The notes below the pieces were generated by a model. The model saw only the letters and a list, made by a program, of their open reading frames with translations. It was not told the DNA's origin and did no database searches. Made by a program: the position numbers and the translations under genes. From DASRAA01 sp963814165 (GTDB taxonomy: Bacteria > Acidobacteriota > Terriglobia > Terriglobales > Acidobacteriaceae), in the NCBI GenBank assembly GCA_963814165.1, contig CAWFBW010000017.1, positions 1-64,000 on the forward strand: 64,000 nucleotides of DNA, given 5' to 3'. Shown here piece by piece: positions 19,054 to 27,685 of the stretch (the first letter of the stretch is position 1; every line of letters starts with the position of its first letter).

Positions 19054-20247
19054 ATGAAGAAAGTCCGGGTAGGAGTGCTGTTTGGCGGGCGCAGCGGCGA
19101 GCACGAGGTGTCGCTGCTGTCGGCGGCATCGGTACTGAATGCCATCGACAAGAAAAAGTACGACGTCGTGCCCATCGGCATTACCAAAGAGGGCCGCTGG
19201 GTCACGGCGGCGCATGCCGAGCGCTTGCTCAAGGGCGAGAAGGCGGCGGAGCCCGAGGCGCGGCATTTGCGCGCGGGCGATCCGCAGGCGACCTCGGCGG
19301 CGGCCGTGCTGGCCAAGGGCGAGGGCGTGGTTGTTCCACCGATGCCGGGGCACGATCATTCGTCACTGATGCCGTTTGAGAGCGACGCTCCGGAAACCCA
19401 TGCGGCGGCGAACTCTATCAATGTGGACGTCATTTTTCCCGTGCTGCACGGGACGTTTGGCGAAGATGGGACGATCCAAGGCTTGCTGGAGCTGGCCGAC
19501 ATTCCTTACGTGGGCGCGGGCGTGCTCGGCTCCGCTGCCGGCATGGACAAAGACGTGATGAAGCGTCTCTTCCGCGATGCGGGCTTGCCGATCGTGAAGC
19601 ATGTCACGGTATTGCGCAGCACGTGGCGCGAGCAGCCGAAAAAAGCGCGCAAGCTCATCGAGGGTGCGCTCAAGTATCCCGTGTTTGTGAAGCCGGCGAA
19701 CCTGGGGTCGTCGGTGGGGATCAGCAAGGTGCATGGTCCTTCGGAACTGGCTGCCGCGATGGATGAGGCGGCGCAGTTCGATCGAAAGCTGGTCATCGAG
19801 CAGGGCGTGGGGGGAGAAAAGGCCAAGGCGCGCGAGATCGAGTGCTCGGTGCTGGGCAACGACAACCCAAGCGCTTCGGTTCCTGGCGAGATCGTGCCCA
19901 TCAAGGAGTTCTACGATTACGACGCCAAGTACCTGGTGGAAGGATCGCGGCCCATCATTCCGGCCCAGCTACCTCGCAGCAAACTAAAAGAGGTGCAAAA
20001 GCTGGCCGTTGCGGCGTTTCAGGCGGTGGATTGCTCCGGCTTGGCGCGCGTCGATTTCCTCATGGATCCGCGCTCGGGCAAGATGTACGTCAACGAGATC
20101 AATACCATGCCCGGCTTCACCTCGATCAGCATGTATCCGAAGCTATGGGAGGCCAGCGGGCTGAAGTACCCGGAGCTGATCGACCGGCTCATTCAATTCG
20201 GGCTGGAGCGCCACGCGGAGAAGAAGCAGAACCAGTACAGCCGGTGA
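19054..20247 (+). CDS. ddl: D-alanine--D-alanine ligase
   Basis: A 397-aa ATP-grasp ligase making the D-Ala-D-Ala dipeptide for peptidoglycan. The start at 19054 gives the family N terminus KVRVGVLFGGRSGEHEVSLLS. Ligase motifs follow: FPVLHGTFGEDGTIQGLLEL, YVGAGVLGSA, the ATP-grasp core VFVKPANLGSSVGISK, ARVDFLMD and the metal-binding EINTMPGFT. It is longer than DdlB (about 306 aa) because of an insertion near residues 70-110, as in DdlA-type enzymes. It follows the kinase and MurU-like genes, so the three form a cell-wall precursor cluster. Confidence 0.95.
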   Translation: MKKVRVGVLFGGRSGEHEVSLLSAASVLNAIDKKKYDVVPIGITKEGRWVTAAHAERLLKGEKAAEPEARHLRAGDPQATSAAAVLAKGEGVVVPPMPGHDHSSLMPFESDAPETHAAANSINVDVIFPVLHGTFGEDGTIQGLLELADIPYVGAGVLGSAAGMDKDVMKRLFRDAGLPIVKHVTVLRSTWREQPKKARKLIEGALKYPVFVKPANLGSSVGISKVHGPSELAAAMDEAAQFDRKLVIEQGVGGEKAKAREIECSVLGNDNPSASVPGEIVPIKEFYDYDAKYLVEGSRPIIPAQLPRSKLKEVQKLAVAAFQAVDCSGLARVDFLMDPRSGKMYVNEINTMPGFTSISMYPKLWEASGLKYPELIDRLIQFGLERHAEKKQNQYSR

Positions 20248-20256
20248 CGGCATGCG

Positions 20257-21444
20257 TTAGGCGAGCCGTACCACTCCATCCAGGTTGCGTTCGAGGAGCG
20301 GATCGTAGAGGCGGCCGACCACTTTGCCGACCATCACGTTCTGGAAAGCAGCCTGGAACTGCTCCATCTCGGACTTGGTGCCGACGGTGATGCGCACCCA
20401 GTCGGGCATGGAGGGCCAGGGGCGTCCGATGAAGACTTTCTGGTGGGCCATGGCGGCGATGACTTCCTTCGCGGGCTTGCCGGCTTTCAGCATGAAGCAG
20501 TTCGATACCGACGGAGAGTAAGTGTAGCCGCCGCGGCTGAGCCAATCGAAAGTGCCTTGCCGGACCGCAGTATTGGCGGCCTTGCGCTCGGCTACCAGGC
20601 CGGTCTCTTTCAGGCTGGCGATGGCGGCAGCATTAGCCGTGACGGGCATCGGGTCCATTCCACCGTAGGCGCCAATCTTCTTCAGCAAGTCCGGGCGCGC
20701 GATGGCGAAGCCGCAGCGCAATCCCGCCATGCCGTAGAGCTTGGAGAAGGTGCGCAGCACGACTACGTCTTTGCCCGCTTTCACCAGATCAATGCACGAA
20801 GTCGCGTCGGAGAAATGAATGTAGGCCTCGTCCACCAGCACGATCGAATCTTTCGGCTTGTGCTCGACGAGGTACTCGATGTCCTCGTGGCTGGTGAGCG
20901 TGCCGGTCGGATTGTTGGGCGTGCAGACATAGAACAGCCCGGCATCGGGCGCGGCGGCAAGCATGCCCTTGACGTCATGTGACCACGTTTTGGTAAGGGG
21001 TACGTTCACCACCCGCGCCCCCACGGCTTTGGCGGCGCCCACTCCCGCTTCGTAGCCCGGATCGGCGGTGACATAACTCGCCTTGGGCCCGGTGAACGCG
21101 GCAGCCGTGTAATACAGCCCCGGTGTCGATCCGGGGAACGCCAGAACATTTTCGGGCTTGAGTTCCTGCTGCTGGGCGAAGGTCGAGACCAATTCCTCGG
21201 TGAGATTGAAGTGGTACCGCCCGCCTTCCGGCAAGATGGCGACGACGGCCTCGCGCGCAGCCGCGCACGGCCCCAGCGGGTTCTCGTTGGCGTTGATGCG
21301 CACAGCGCCCGCAGGAAAAGAATTCTGCATCCGGGCGACCTGGGCCAGCAGCGGCTCGCTCAACATCTGGAACGCCACGGCGGCCGAAGACGCTTGCAGG
21401 AATGAGCGGCGAGAGAAGGGCGAGACATCGATTCCGTTTGTCAT
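20257..21444 (-). CDS. PLP-dependent aminotransferase (HisC-like) with Tat signal
   Basis: A 395-aa fold-type I aminotransferase. The N terminus has a twin-arginine motif (FSRRSFLQASSAAVAFQ), so it should be exported folded. Conserved elements are NENPLGPC near the N terminus, the cofactor-stacking region CTPNNPTGT, VDEAYIHFSD and the Schiff-base Lys in TFSKLYGMAGLRCG. Sequence pattern and length resemble histidinol-phosphate aminotransferase. A periplasmic location argues against a role in histidine biosynthesis; no his genes are near. It converges on ddl with a 9-bp gap. Confidence 0.88.
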   Translation of the reverse strand: MTNGIDVSPFSRRSFLQASSAAVAFQMLSEPLLAQVARMQNSFPAGAVRINANENPLGPCAAAREAVVAILPEGGRYHFNLTEELVSTFAQQQELKPENVLAFPGSTPGLYYTAAAFTGPKASYVTADPGYEAGVGAAKAVGARVVNVPLTKTWSHDVKGMLAAAPDAGLFYVCTPNNPTGTLTSHEDIEYLVEHKPKDSIVLVDEAYIHFSDATSCIDLVKAGKDVVVLRTFSKLYGMAGLRCGFAIARPDLLKKIGAYGGMDPMPVTANAAAIASLKETGLVAERKAANTAVRQGTFDWLSRGGYTYSPSVSNCFMLKAGKPAKEVIAAMAHQKVFIGRPWPSMPDWVRITVGTKSEMEQFQAAFQNVMVGKVVGRLYDPLLERNLDGVVRLA

Positions 21445-21490
21445 TGATTGCCTCAGTGAAGGGTATGTTATCGCAGTTGGCCGCGGGCCA

Positions 21491-21985
21491 TTAGTGCAGA
21501 TTCTGCCGCAACTGGACCCAGCGGTTCGAGAGCGCCCGGCTTAGCGCATAGGGCACGCCGATGAGTACCGGGCCGACCACGATCGCGGCCCCGAAATACA
21601 CGGCGCGCAAGATCAGGAATTGCGAGATGCAATCCAGCAGAATCGCTACTCCGAGCAGCGCGGAGAGTTGCCCGAAGGCCTCTCTCAGCATGGAGATCCG
21701 GCTGTCGTGGCCCAGGACCAGGCCGAGGATGTAGGGCGGCTTGCCGGCACGAGCGTCCGCTTTACCGGCACGAATCCCCAGGAAGATAGCGACCGCGGGT
21801 TGAAAGATGAACCGCATCCGGCCGGGGCCGGTCAGGCGTTTGGGCAGGTCCTGGAAAAAGGCGGCGGAGAAAAGGTAGAAGCCGCCGTGCTCGTGCGCGT
21901 AGCGCAGCGACGAAGGCAACGCCAGCAGAAAGACCAGCACCACCAGGGCGAAGACGACCGTTCGGAAGTTGAGTCGGGATTTCAT
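21491..21985 (-). CDS. Hypothetical membrane protein
   Basis: A 164-aa protein with a signal-anchor-like N terminus (TVVFALVVLVFLLALPSSL) and further hydrophobic stretches near residues 108-155, suggesting three membrane spans. I recognise no named family. It lies 9 bp downstream of the chromate-transporter pair on the same strand and is probably in that operon. Confidence 0.65.
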   Translation of the reverse strand: MKSRLNFRTVVFALVVLVFLLALPSSLRYAHEHGGFYLFSAAFFQDLPKRLTGPGRMRFIFQPAVAIFLGIRAGKADARAGKPPYILGLVLGHDSRISMLREAFGQLSALLGVAILLDCISQFLILRAVYFGAAIVVGPVLIGVPYALSRALSNRWVQLRQNLH

Positions 21986-21994
21986 GCCAACCCT

Positions 21995-22522
21995 TTATTT
22001 CGGCATGAAAGCTATGGTTCCGACGATTGCGCCGCCAAGCACTAACAGCGCGGGATTGATCTTGCGCCACAACATGGTGAGCAGTACGGCCAGGGCGATG
22101 CCGCCCGTGGTCCAGCCGGTGACCGCCCCCTTGGCCATGCTCAGCGTACCGGCGAGCAGCAATCCGATGGATACGGAAGCGAGTCCCTGCTGGATGGAGG
22201 CGCGCCACGGCCACTTCTCCAGCTTCTTCCAGGCGCGTCCGATGACGAGTGCCAGCAGCGCGGTGGGACCGAAGAAGGCAACCAACACCACGATTGCGCC
22301 GAGGATTCCGCCTGCCCAGTCGCCGATGGAGACGATCATCATCATGTTGGGCCCGGGCGCCAACTGGCCGACGCTGTACATGTGGATTAGCTCGCGGTAG
22401 TCGAGCCAGTGGTGCACATCCACGGTGAGGTACTTCATCTCCGGGAAGGCTGCCATACCGCCGCCCACCGTGAGAATCGAGAGGTAACTGAACACGCGAA
22501 TCAATGCCGGGATTTGGTTCAT
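21995..22522 (-). CDS. Chromate transporter, second half-size subunit
   Basis: A 175-aa half-transporter of the CHR family. The start at 22522 (MNQIPALIRVFSYLSILTVG) overlaps the stop of the upstream half by ATGA. The CHR signature GGGMAAFPEM and the loop VGQLAPGPNMMM are visible, followed by four to five membrane spans. Short-chain CHR proteins occur as tandem pairs that work as a heterodimer and expel chromate; other anion substrates are possible. Confidence 0.88.
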   Translation of the reverse strand: MNQIPALIRVFSYLSILTVGGGMAAFPEMKYLTVDVHHWLDYRELIHMYSVGQLAPGPNMMMIVSIGDWAGGILGAIVVLVAFFGPTALLALVIGRAWKKLEKWPWRASIQQGLASVSIGLLLAGTLSMAKGAVTGWTTGGIALAVLLTMLWRKINPALLVLGGAIVGTIAFMPK

Positions 22523-23127
22523 TGGTTTGCGCCTTCCTTGGCGCTCTTGCGCGGGTAGTGAAAGAAGACGGCCACCAGGCCTACGCAAAGTAGCGTGCGC
22601 GGCACAGAGACGTGCAGTCGATTTACCATCAGCACCGTCACCAGCACGAAGACCAGGTCGAACTGCTGCGTCAGCGACTTCTTGCCGAGCTGAATGACCG
22701 TCGCGAGCAGCAACCCCGCGGCTGCAGCGGCCACGCCTTTCAGCGCGTAGGTGACCATGGCATGATCGCCCCTGATCTTGTAGAGTATGCCCGCAACCAG
22801 CATGATCACCGCGCCCGGCAGGCACATGCCGACGACGCCGGCCACCGCGCCCATCCAGCCTTTGAGGCGGTCGCCCAGCAGGACGGCCATGTTGGTGGCG
22901 TTCAGGCCGGGCAGGCTCTGGCTTATGGAGAGTAGTTCGACAAATTCCTTGTCGTCAACCCAGTGGAGTTTGGCAACCAGGCTGTTGCGCAGATACGGCA
23001 CCACGCCGCCGAAGCTGGTGGCACCGATGATGAGGAATTGGAGGAAGACATCGAACACTGTGGCCTTGGCGCGTGCCGCAGCCACCAGTTCCATGTCGTT
23101 TGCGGGAATTGCGTTTGCCTCACTCAT
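22519..23127 (-). CDS. Chromate transporter, first half-size subunit
   Basis: A 202-aa half-transporter. CHR motifs are FLIIGATSFGGVVPYLR and the SQSLPGLNATNMA loop, which aligns with the VGQLAPGPN loop of the partner. About five hydrophobic segments are present. It overlaps the second subunit by 4 bp and the upstream hypothetical gene by 8 bp, so translation of all three is probably coupled. Confidence 0.88.
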   Translation of the reverse strand: MSEANAIPANDMELVAAARAKATVFDVFLQFLIIGATSFGGVVPYLRNSLVAKLHWVDDKEFVELLSISQSLPGLNATNMAVLLGDRLKGWMGAVAGVVGMCLPGAVIMLVAGILYKIRGDHAMVTYALKGVAAAAAGLLLATVIQLGKKSLTQQFDLVFVLVTVLMVNRLHVSVPRTLLCVGLVAVFFHYPRKSAKEGANQ

Positions 23128-24136
23128 GGCCTTGCGGTGGATTTCCTTTCAGGCGGTAGACCATTCCGGTTTTGGTGACTCCGAGTGCGAGCCAGTCTTT
23201 GACTTCATTTTGCAGCGACACATAAAACTGGGCTGCTAACCGCTTCTGCTTTTCGGCCACGGCGTCGCGGCTGGAGAACTGCGCCTGGAAGGCGAACTCC
23301 CCGACGAGTTGCTTGTGCTCGCCACGGGTCCGCCACAGGCTGATGTCGCATTTGGCCACCATCCCCTTGCCGAAGTCTAACTGACCCAGCGGCAGCAGAA
23401 CCTCCTCGACGATGCCTTCATTCACCAGTTCGATGTGCTCGTTGTCGTCTCTCTTGATGACGGAAAGGCCGGGAAACACTTTCGTGAGCGTCTTCATTGA
23501 TGTCCGGTCGGCCTCGTGCATCTGGCTGAGGCCGAACTGGCAGTTGTGCGAATACAGAATGCGGTAGCCGCCAACTTGATCCTTCAGCGGAAGGGCCTCG
23601 GCCTTGAACTTGATGCGGTACTTGCCGGCGATGTTGGGGCGCACGTCAAACGCCGCCGCCTTCTGCTCGTCGGGATGCCGGAACTTGAAGACGATCTCGG
23701 GATCGCCGACGGGGAAGCCATCAACGTAGCAAATTCGTCGCCGCAGGATGAATGCGTTGTTGTACAGGCGGAAGTCGGCCGTATCGCCGAACGTGATTTC
23801 ACGGATCTCCGGACGCCGGCCGGAATTGGGATCGGTAATGAAGCCGACGCCGGTCTTCTTCGCTACCTTCTGCACCAGCTTGCCAAAATCGCGAAAGGCG
23901 TCGACCGACGTGAAGCCGTCGGGCTTGAGGATGAGCTTGGCTTCCAAGTAGTTGACGTGATCCAGTGGGGTGCCGTCGGCGTAAGTCTGTCCACCGACAA
24001 GGGGAACGAGAGGCAGCGGCGACACTACACCCTTCTCGTGGTGCTTCGCTTTCTTCTTTGCTTTCTTTCCTTTCTTGTCCTTCCCCAAGATCAGCCTCCA
24101 GGACGCGCCGGTGTTCGCTGTGCGTCCCGTCGCCAA
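23120..24136 (-). CDS. Conserved hypothetical protein with basic N terminus
   Basis: A 338-aa protein with no signal peptide and a Lys-rich tract (KDKKGKKAKKKAKHHEK) near residues 19-35. The body is rich in alternating strands: YLEAKLILKPDGF, RLYNNAFILRRRICYVDG, EIVFKFRHPDEQKAAAFDV. The EAK, RRR and KFR elements on successive strands recall CYTH/triphosphate-tunnel proteins, but the full ExExK signature is not there, so I do not assign it. It overlaps the chromate transporter gene by 8 bp. Confidence 0.7.
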   Translation of the reverse strand: MATGRTANTGASWRLILGKDKKGKKAKKKAKHHEKGVVSPLPLVPLVGGQTYADGTPLDHVNYLEAKLILKPDGFTSVDAFRDFGKLVQKVAKKTGVGFITDPNSGRRPEIREITFGDTADFRLYNNAFILRRRICYVDGFPVGDPEIVFKFRHPDEQKAAAFDVRPNIAGKYRIKFKAEALPLKDQVGGYRILYSHNCQFGLSQMHEADRTSMKTLTKVFPGLSVIKRDDNEHIELVNEGIVEEVLLPLGQLDFGKGMVAKCDISLWRTRGEHKQLVGEFAFQAQFSSRDAVAEKQKRLAAQFYVSLQNEVKDWLALGVTKTGMVYRLKGNPPQGHE

Positions 24137-24211
24137 AGATTCTCGCTGGCACGTAAACGCAGATTGTACTCTACGAATTGCCGGTGCCCCGCTGGATTCC
24201 TGCTGAATTCG

Positions 24212-24730
24212 TCAGCGTTCTCGTGGAGTCGGCGGCGAAGGAACCGCGGGCTCGCTGTGGCCGCCCATTCGGAGGCGAGCCGTTTCGCGATTGCCGACAG
24301 CGGGAACGTGCTCGGTGGCAGCCGCGAGGCCGTAGAGCGGCATGTTGCCGTACACACATTCATACTGTCCGGCGTTCACCACAAACGTTTCATGCCAGAT
24401 GCCGACGCTGCCGTCGGAGCCAACCTGCTGATTGAATTGCTTCCACGCCGGCAAATGAAGATCGCCAGGGTCGCGGGCAAACTTCTCCAGGTCGTCGAAG
24501 CTGCGCCAATACTGTACCGTCAAGACCTCGCGCCATCGTACCCAGGTCTCAACTCCGAGGAAGCCCGTGGCGGGGTTCTTCGCCAACATCGCCAGCATCC
24601 GGGGCATGGCGGAGGCGACGGGCATCCACTTGTGGACTGCCCAAAGTTGATTGATACGCATGCCAATGAGAAAGACCGCGAACGGTCCGTCGAAGCGCGC
24701 CGTGTAGCGTCCGGTAAATACTTTGGCCAT
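24212..24730 (-). CDS. DUF4188 domain protein (monooxygenase-like)
   Basis: A 172-aa protein matching DUF4188: FLIGMRINQLWAVHKWMPV, GFLGVETWV, TVQYWRSFDDLEKFARD, HLPAWKQFNQQV, VGIWHETFVV and YECVYGNMPLYGLAAA. The family is thought to have a dimeric alpha-beta barrel fold like small monooxygenases; its reaction is not established. It is a single gene, divergent from the secreted protein at 24849. Confidence 0.85.
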   Translation of the reverse strand: MAKVFTGRYTARFDGPFAVFLIGMRINQLWAVHKWMPVASAMPRMLAMLAKNPATGFLGVETWVRWREVLTVQYWRSFDDLEKFARDPGDLHLPAWKQFNQQVGSDGSVGIWHETFVVNAGQYECVYGNMPLYGLAAATEHVPAVGNRETARLRMGGHSEPAVPSPPTPRER

Positions 24731-24848
24731 ATCGAATAAAGATGCTCACAGTGGATGACCAGCGCCAAGAAATGTTGGACTTGCGGCCTTAATGCCTGCG
24801 GTACCATGATGTCGCAACTCTTCCTCGGATTGGTGGTTTCCACAGGCA

Positions 24849-26228
24849 ATGGCTTCGCGTCGGAACAGCAGCGTGCGGAGGCGATGGAGCGAACCTGCGT
24901 CCCTGTTGTTGTGCGCGTGGATGCTCTCTGGCGTGGCCGCGGCGCAGTGTCCAGTGGCCAATCCGGACGACGACCTGCCGCCGCCGCTGCCGACCGTGAC
25001 TTCGTCGACGAGAACTGGAGAGCCCAGACTGCCGGAGTCCGGCTACCTCTCGAATACCTCTTACGCCAGCACCTACTTTGGATTTGTCGTTAATCTGCCG
25101 ATCGTGTTGGACGGGCATCGCATGATGTTGCCGCTGATGCCGCCGGGACAGCATGCGCTGCTGGCTTTAGGTTTTCAGGAAGGCCGTCGCTCGGGAACGT
25201 TTCTAATTACGGCGTCTGAGCCTCCCAATCCTCTTCACGAAATGAGCGAGGACGAGCGCAAGGCAGAGTTACAAGCGTGGTCAAAAGGAGAGCCCCGCCA
25301 CCAGATCATGCCACCCGACTGGCTGACGCGCACCGGGCGCTTTTACCACATCAGCAAACGCACTGGTGACGTGACCACGCTGCAGTATTGGACGTTCATC
25401 AAGAACTATCTGATACGCGTGGGAGTCACATCGAACGACGGGACTTTCTTGCGCCGGAGCAAAGCGGCGATTGCCGGCGTGAAGTTTTACTGTGCACAGG
25501 AAGACGGCACTCTAATCAATGACGAAGGGCAGCTCGTGCTGACGCCGGGCGAGGGCTACCAGGGGCCGACAATTCCCGCGGCGATAGTGGATGCGGCGCT
25601 GGCCGACAAGCCGGCGCTGGAGTTCATCGAGCGCGGCGAAATCGCAAATGGGACATACCGCAACGAGGAAATCGGGCTGAGCTACACGTATCCCACAACA
25701 TGGGATAAGGCCGAAAACGATCCCCTCGTGCCGGCCAAGGATGAAGTCGAGCAGCGCACGCGCGATGTGCTCGACGCCTGTTCGCTCGTGTTGCTGCGAT
25801 TGTCACCTTCCAAGACCGGAGGCACCGCCCAGAGTGAGCAGCAGATCACCTTGCGCGCCGTTGACCAGACCTGTCTTGGCCTTCCTGCACCCGTGGCAGT
25901 GACGGATAATCTGGGTGCGGAGCAACTTGGTGCGTATCTCCAGATGCTGGGCGCGTTTGGCGAGGTGCGCTCGAGCAGCCTCGTCATGCATGGCGAGCAA
26001 TTGTTTGCCAATTACACCGGGGTCATTGGCGAGCACGGCGAAGGGCAAGCGCTCGGGCACAGAACGGCCGAAGCTATCGCGGTGACCCGGCATCGCAAGC
26101 TGCTGCTGGTGTGGCAATGGACCGGGCGTTCACCCGCGGACCTCGCGGCAATGCCTGCGACCAGTGTGAGCTTCGAAGACAATCCACCCATCGAGCTCAG
26201 CCCGGCCCAGATTGTCGCCAAGCGGTGA
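24849..26228 (+). CDS. Hypothetical secreted protein
   Basis: A 459-aa protein with an Arg-rich N terminus and a hydrophobic signal segment (ASLLLCAWMLSGVAAAQCP). The mature part alternates strands and helices, with two Cys-containing segments (CAQEDGT, CLGLPAPV). The middle element GTYRNEEIGLSYTYPTTWDKA resembles the start of PsbP/lipoprotein-like stress domains, which is only suggestive. No catalytic motif is recognisable. Confidence 0.7.
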   Translation: MASRRNSSVRRRWSEPASLLLCAWMLSGVAAAQCPVANPDDDLPPPLPTVTSSTRTGEPRLPESGYLSNTSYASTYFGFVVNLPIVLDGHRMMLPLMPPGQHALLALGFQEGRRSGTFLITASEPPNPLHEMSEDERKAELQAWSKGEPRHQIMPPDWLTRTGRFYHISKRTGDVTTLQYWTFIKNYLIRVGVTSNDGTFLRRSKAAIAGVKFYCAQEDGTLINDEGQLVLTPGEGYQGPTIPAAIVDAALADKPALEFIERGEIANGTYRNEEIGLSYTYPTTWDKAENDPLVPAKDEVEQRTRDVLDACSLVLLRLSPSKTGGTAQSEQQITLRAVDQTCLGLPAPVAVTDNLGAEQLGAYLQMLGAFGEVRSSSLVMHGEQLFANYTGVIGEHGEGQALGHRTAEAIAVTRHRKLLLVWQWTGRSPADLAAMPATSVSFEDNPPIELSPAQIVAKR

Positions 26229-26243
26229 GCGGCCCCTACGGGC

Positions 26244-26393
26244 CTATTTTGCGGATTTCGCTGGTCCCGCAGCCTTGGCTGCTGGCGATGTGGCTGCCAG
26301 CGCCTCGCGAAGCTGAGCGGTTTTCAAGCGGCGAAGAATGCGGGCCCGACGCAGTACGTTTTCCCGTGAGCGGTGGCCGTTACGGAGTGACAT
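26244..26393 (-). CDS. Small basic protein, 49 aa
   Basis: The proposed start at 26393 is preceded by AGGAAAGG at 6 nt spacing. The product begins MSLRNGHRSRENVLRRARIL and is very rich in Arg/Lys and Ala, so it should bind nucleic acid or the ribosome. The frame is open well upstream (to 26690), but that extension does not look coding and overlaps the opposite-strand membrane gene. It resembles in style the short MSLRNG-type basic proteins I recall from related bacteria; no function is known. Confidence 0.5.
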   Translation of the reverse strand: MSLRNGHRSRENVLRRARILRRLKTAQLREALAATSPAAKAAGPAKSAK

Positions 26394-26532
26394 GAGTTGC
26401 CTTTCCTGCGCCGAAGCGCATACCCGGCAGCTCTGCACACAGCCAACCTGAGTGTCACGAGCATACGCCTTTCGGAAGCAAAGGATACGAGGGCTTGCGT
26501 CGCCGGCGAACTTTCCTGTAGAACCGTTGCCT

Positions 26533-26844
26533 ATGGATCGGAGGTTGCTGGGTCTGGTTTGCGGGGTAGTATTCGGCATTGCCGACGTCGTGATGACGGT
26601 GTCGGGCAATCTTCCGGACCTAAGCCGGTCGATGCTGTTGCAGGCGTTCACCAGCCGCCTCGCCATCGGCGTGCTGGCCGCAAACGTCACTCTCGGAATG
26701 GACCGGATTTTCGCGGGAGCATTGACCGGGTTGCTGGTCAGCCTGCCGGATGCATTTGCCTTGAACTCCTACATTGGGGTACTCGGCACCGGACTGTTGT
26801 TCGGCGGACTGGCGGGATGGCTATCCAAAACCCTGGGAAAATGA
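26533..26844 (+). CDS. Small hypothetical membrane protein
   Basis: A 103-aa protein starting MDRRLLGLVCGVVFGIADVV. It has three to four hydrophobic segments with Gly-rich spacing. An earlier in-frame start at 26452 would add a non-hydrophobic extension and is less likely. Its stop overlaps the next start (ATGA at 26841-26844), so it is cotranslated with the TMEM175-type channel; a joint function is possible. Confidence 0.65.
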   Translation: MDRRLLGLVCGVVFGIADVVMTVSGNLPDLSRSMLLQAFTSRLAIGVLAANVTLGMDRIFAGALTGLLVSLPDAFALNSYIGVLGTGLLFGGLAGWLSKTLGK

Positions 26845-27464
26845 CCACCTCCTATGACCAAATCGCAGGACATAGCGCCGAGCGGCTGGCGGCACTGAGC
26901 GACGGCGTGTTCGCCATTGCGATGACCCTGCTCGTGCTCGACCTGCGTGCTCCGGCATCCGAGCTCATACACACCGAACACGACCTCTGGCGCGCGCTGC
27001 TGGCGCTGTCGCCGCGACTGTTGATGTACATGTTGAGCTTCATGACGCTGGGCATATTCTGGGTCGGACAACAGACCCAGCTCAATCACCTGGAGCGATC
27101 CAGCCGCAGCCTGACGTGGATCCACCTGGCTTTCCTGTTCCTGGTGACGGTGGTGCCGTTTTCAACCGCGCTGCTCTCGGAACACATTCACTATCGGCTG
27201 GCGCTGGTTTTGTATTGGGCGAACATTCTTCTGCTGGGTACGACTCTCTATTGGAGTTGGGTGTGCGCGGTGGGGAGCGGTCTGGTGAGGTCCGACATTC
27301 CGACGGAGGTATCGGACGCGATCAAGCGCCGCATCGTCATCGCGCAGTCGCTGTATGCGTTAGGTATGCTTCTGTGCGTTGTCAGCAATTATCTGAGCAT
27401 TGCATTCATCGTGCTGGTGCAGTTGAATTACGTGATTAACTGGCGCAGCGGAATACGAGAGTGA
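26841..27464 (+). CDS. TMEM175 (DUF1211) family potassium channel
   Basis: A 207-aa integral membrane protein. The hallmark RLAALSDGVFAIAMTLLVLD matches the R-x(3)-(F/L)SDGVFAI selectivity helix of bacterial TMEM175 K+ channels. Six hydrophobic segments fit one six-TM repeat, four of which assemble into the channel. The start at 26841 overlaps the upstream membrane-protein stop. Family knowledge gives K+ leak conductance; physiological role in bacteria is not settled. Confidence 0.88.
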   Translation: MTTSYDQIAGHSAERLAALSDGVFAIAMTLLVLDLRAPASELIHTEHDLWRALLALSPRLLMYMLSFMTLGIFWVGQQTQLNHLERSSRSLTWIHLAFLFLVTVVPFSTALLSEHIHYRLALVLYWANILLLGTTLYWSWVCAVGSGLVRSDIPTEVSDAIKRRIVIAQSLYALGMLLCVVSNYLSIAFIVLVQLNYVINWRSGIRE

Positions 27465-27574
27465 GGGCGAGGTGGCGCGTCAGAGGCTGCGTCGGCCGCG
27501 GCGAGTCTGGTTCTGATTGGCGGGCTGCGACTCATCCCGTTGGACTCCCTCGTATTAGACCCCGGCTTTCGCAG

Positions 27575-27608
27575 GCAGAAAGAAGAGCCGGAGAGTGCGG
27601 CTCCGGCT
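27575..27608 (-). terminator. Rho-independent-like terminator for the PEP-CTERM gene
   Basis: A perfect 8-bp stem AGCCGGAG / CTCCGGCT with a 7-nt loop (27586-27608). Read on the minus strand it is followed by TCTTCTTTCT. It lies 78 bp beyond the stop of the minus-strand gene at 27686. Confidence 0.6.
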
Positions 27609-27685
27609 CAGGGCGAGCAACTCAGGCGAGTTGTGGTAGGTAGGCCCCGGCATGACAATCCGCCGAGACCCGTAGTGTGCTCTGG

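Noticed and set aside
23120..24136. CYTH/triphosphatase assignment
   Set aside because: Only partial charge motifs match; the defining ExExK strand is missing, so the gene stays hypothetical.
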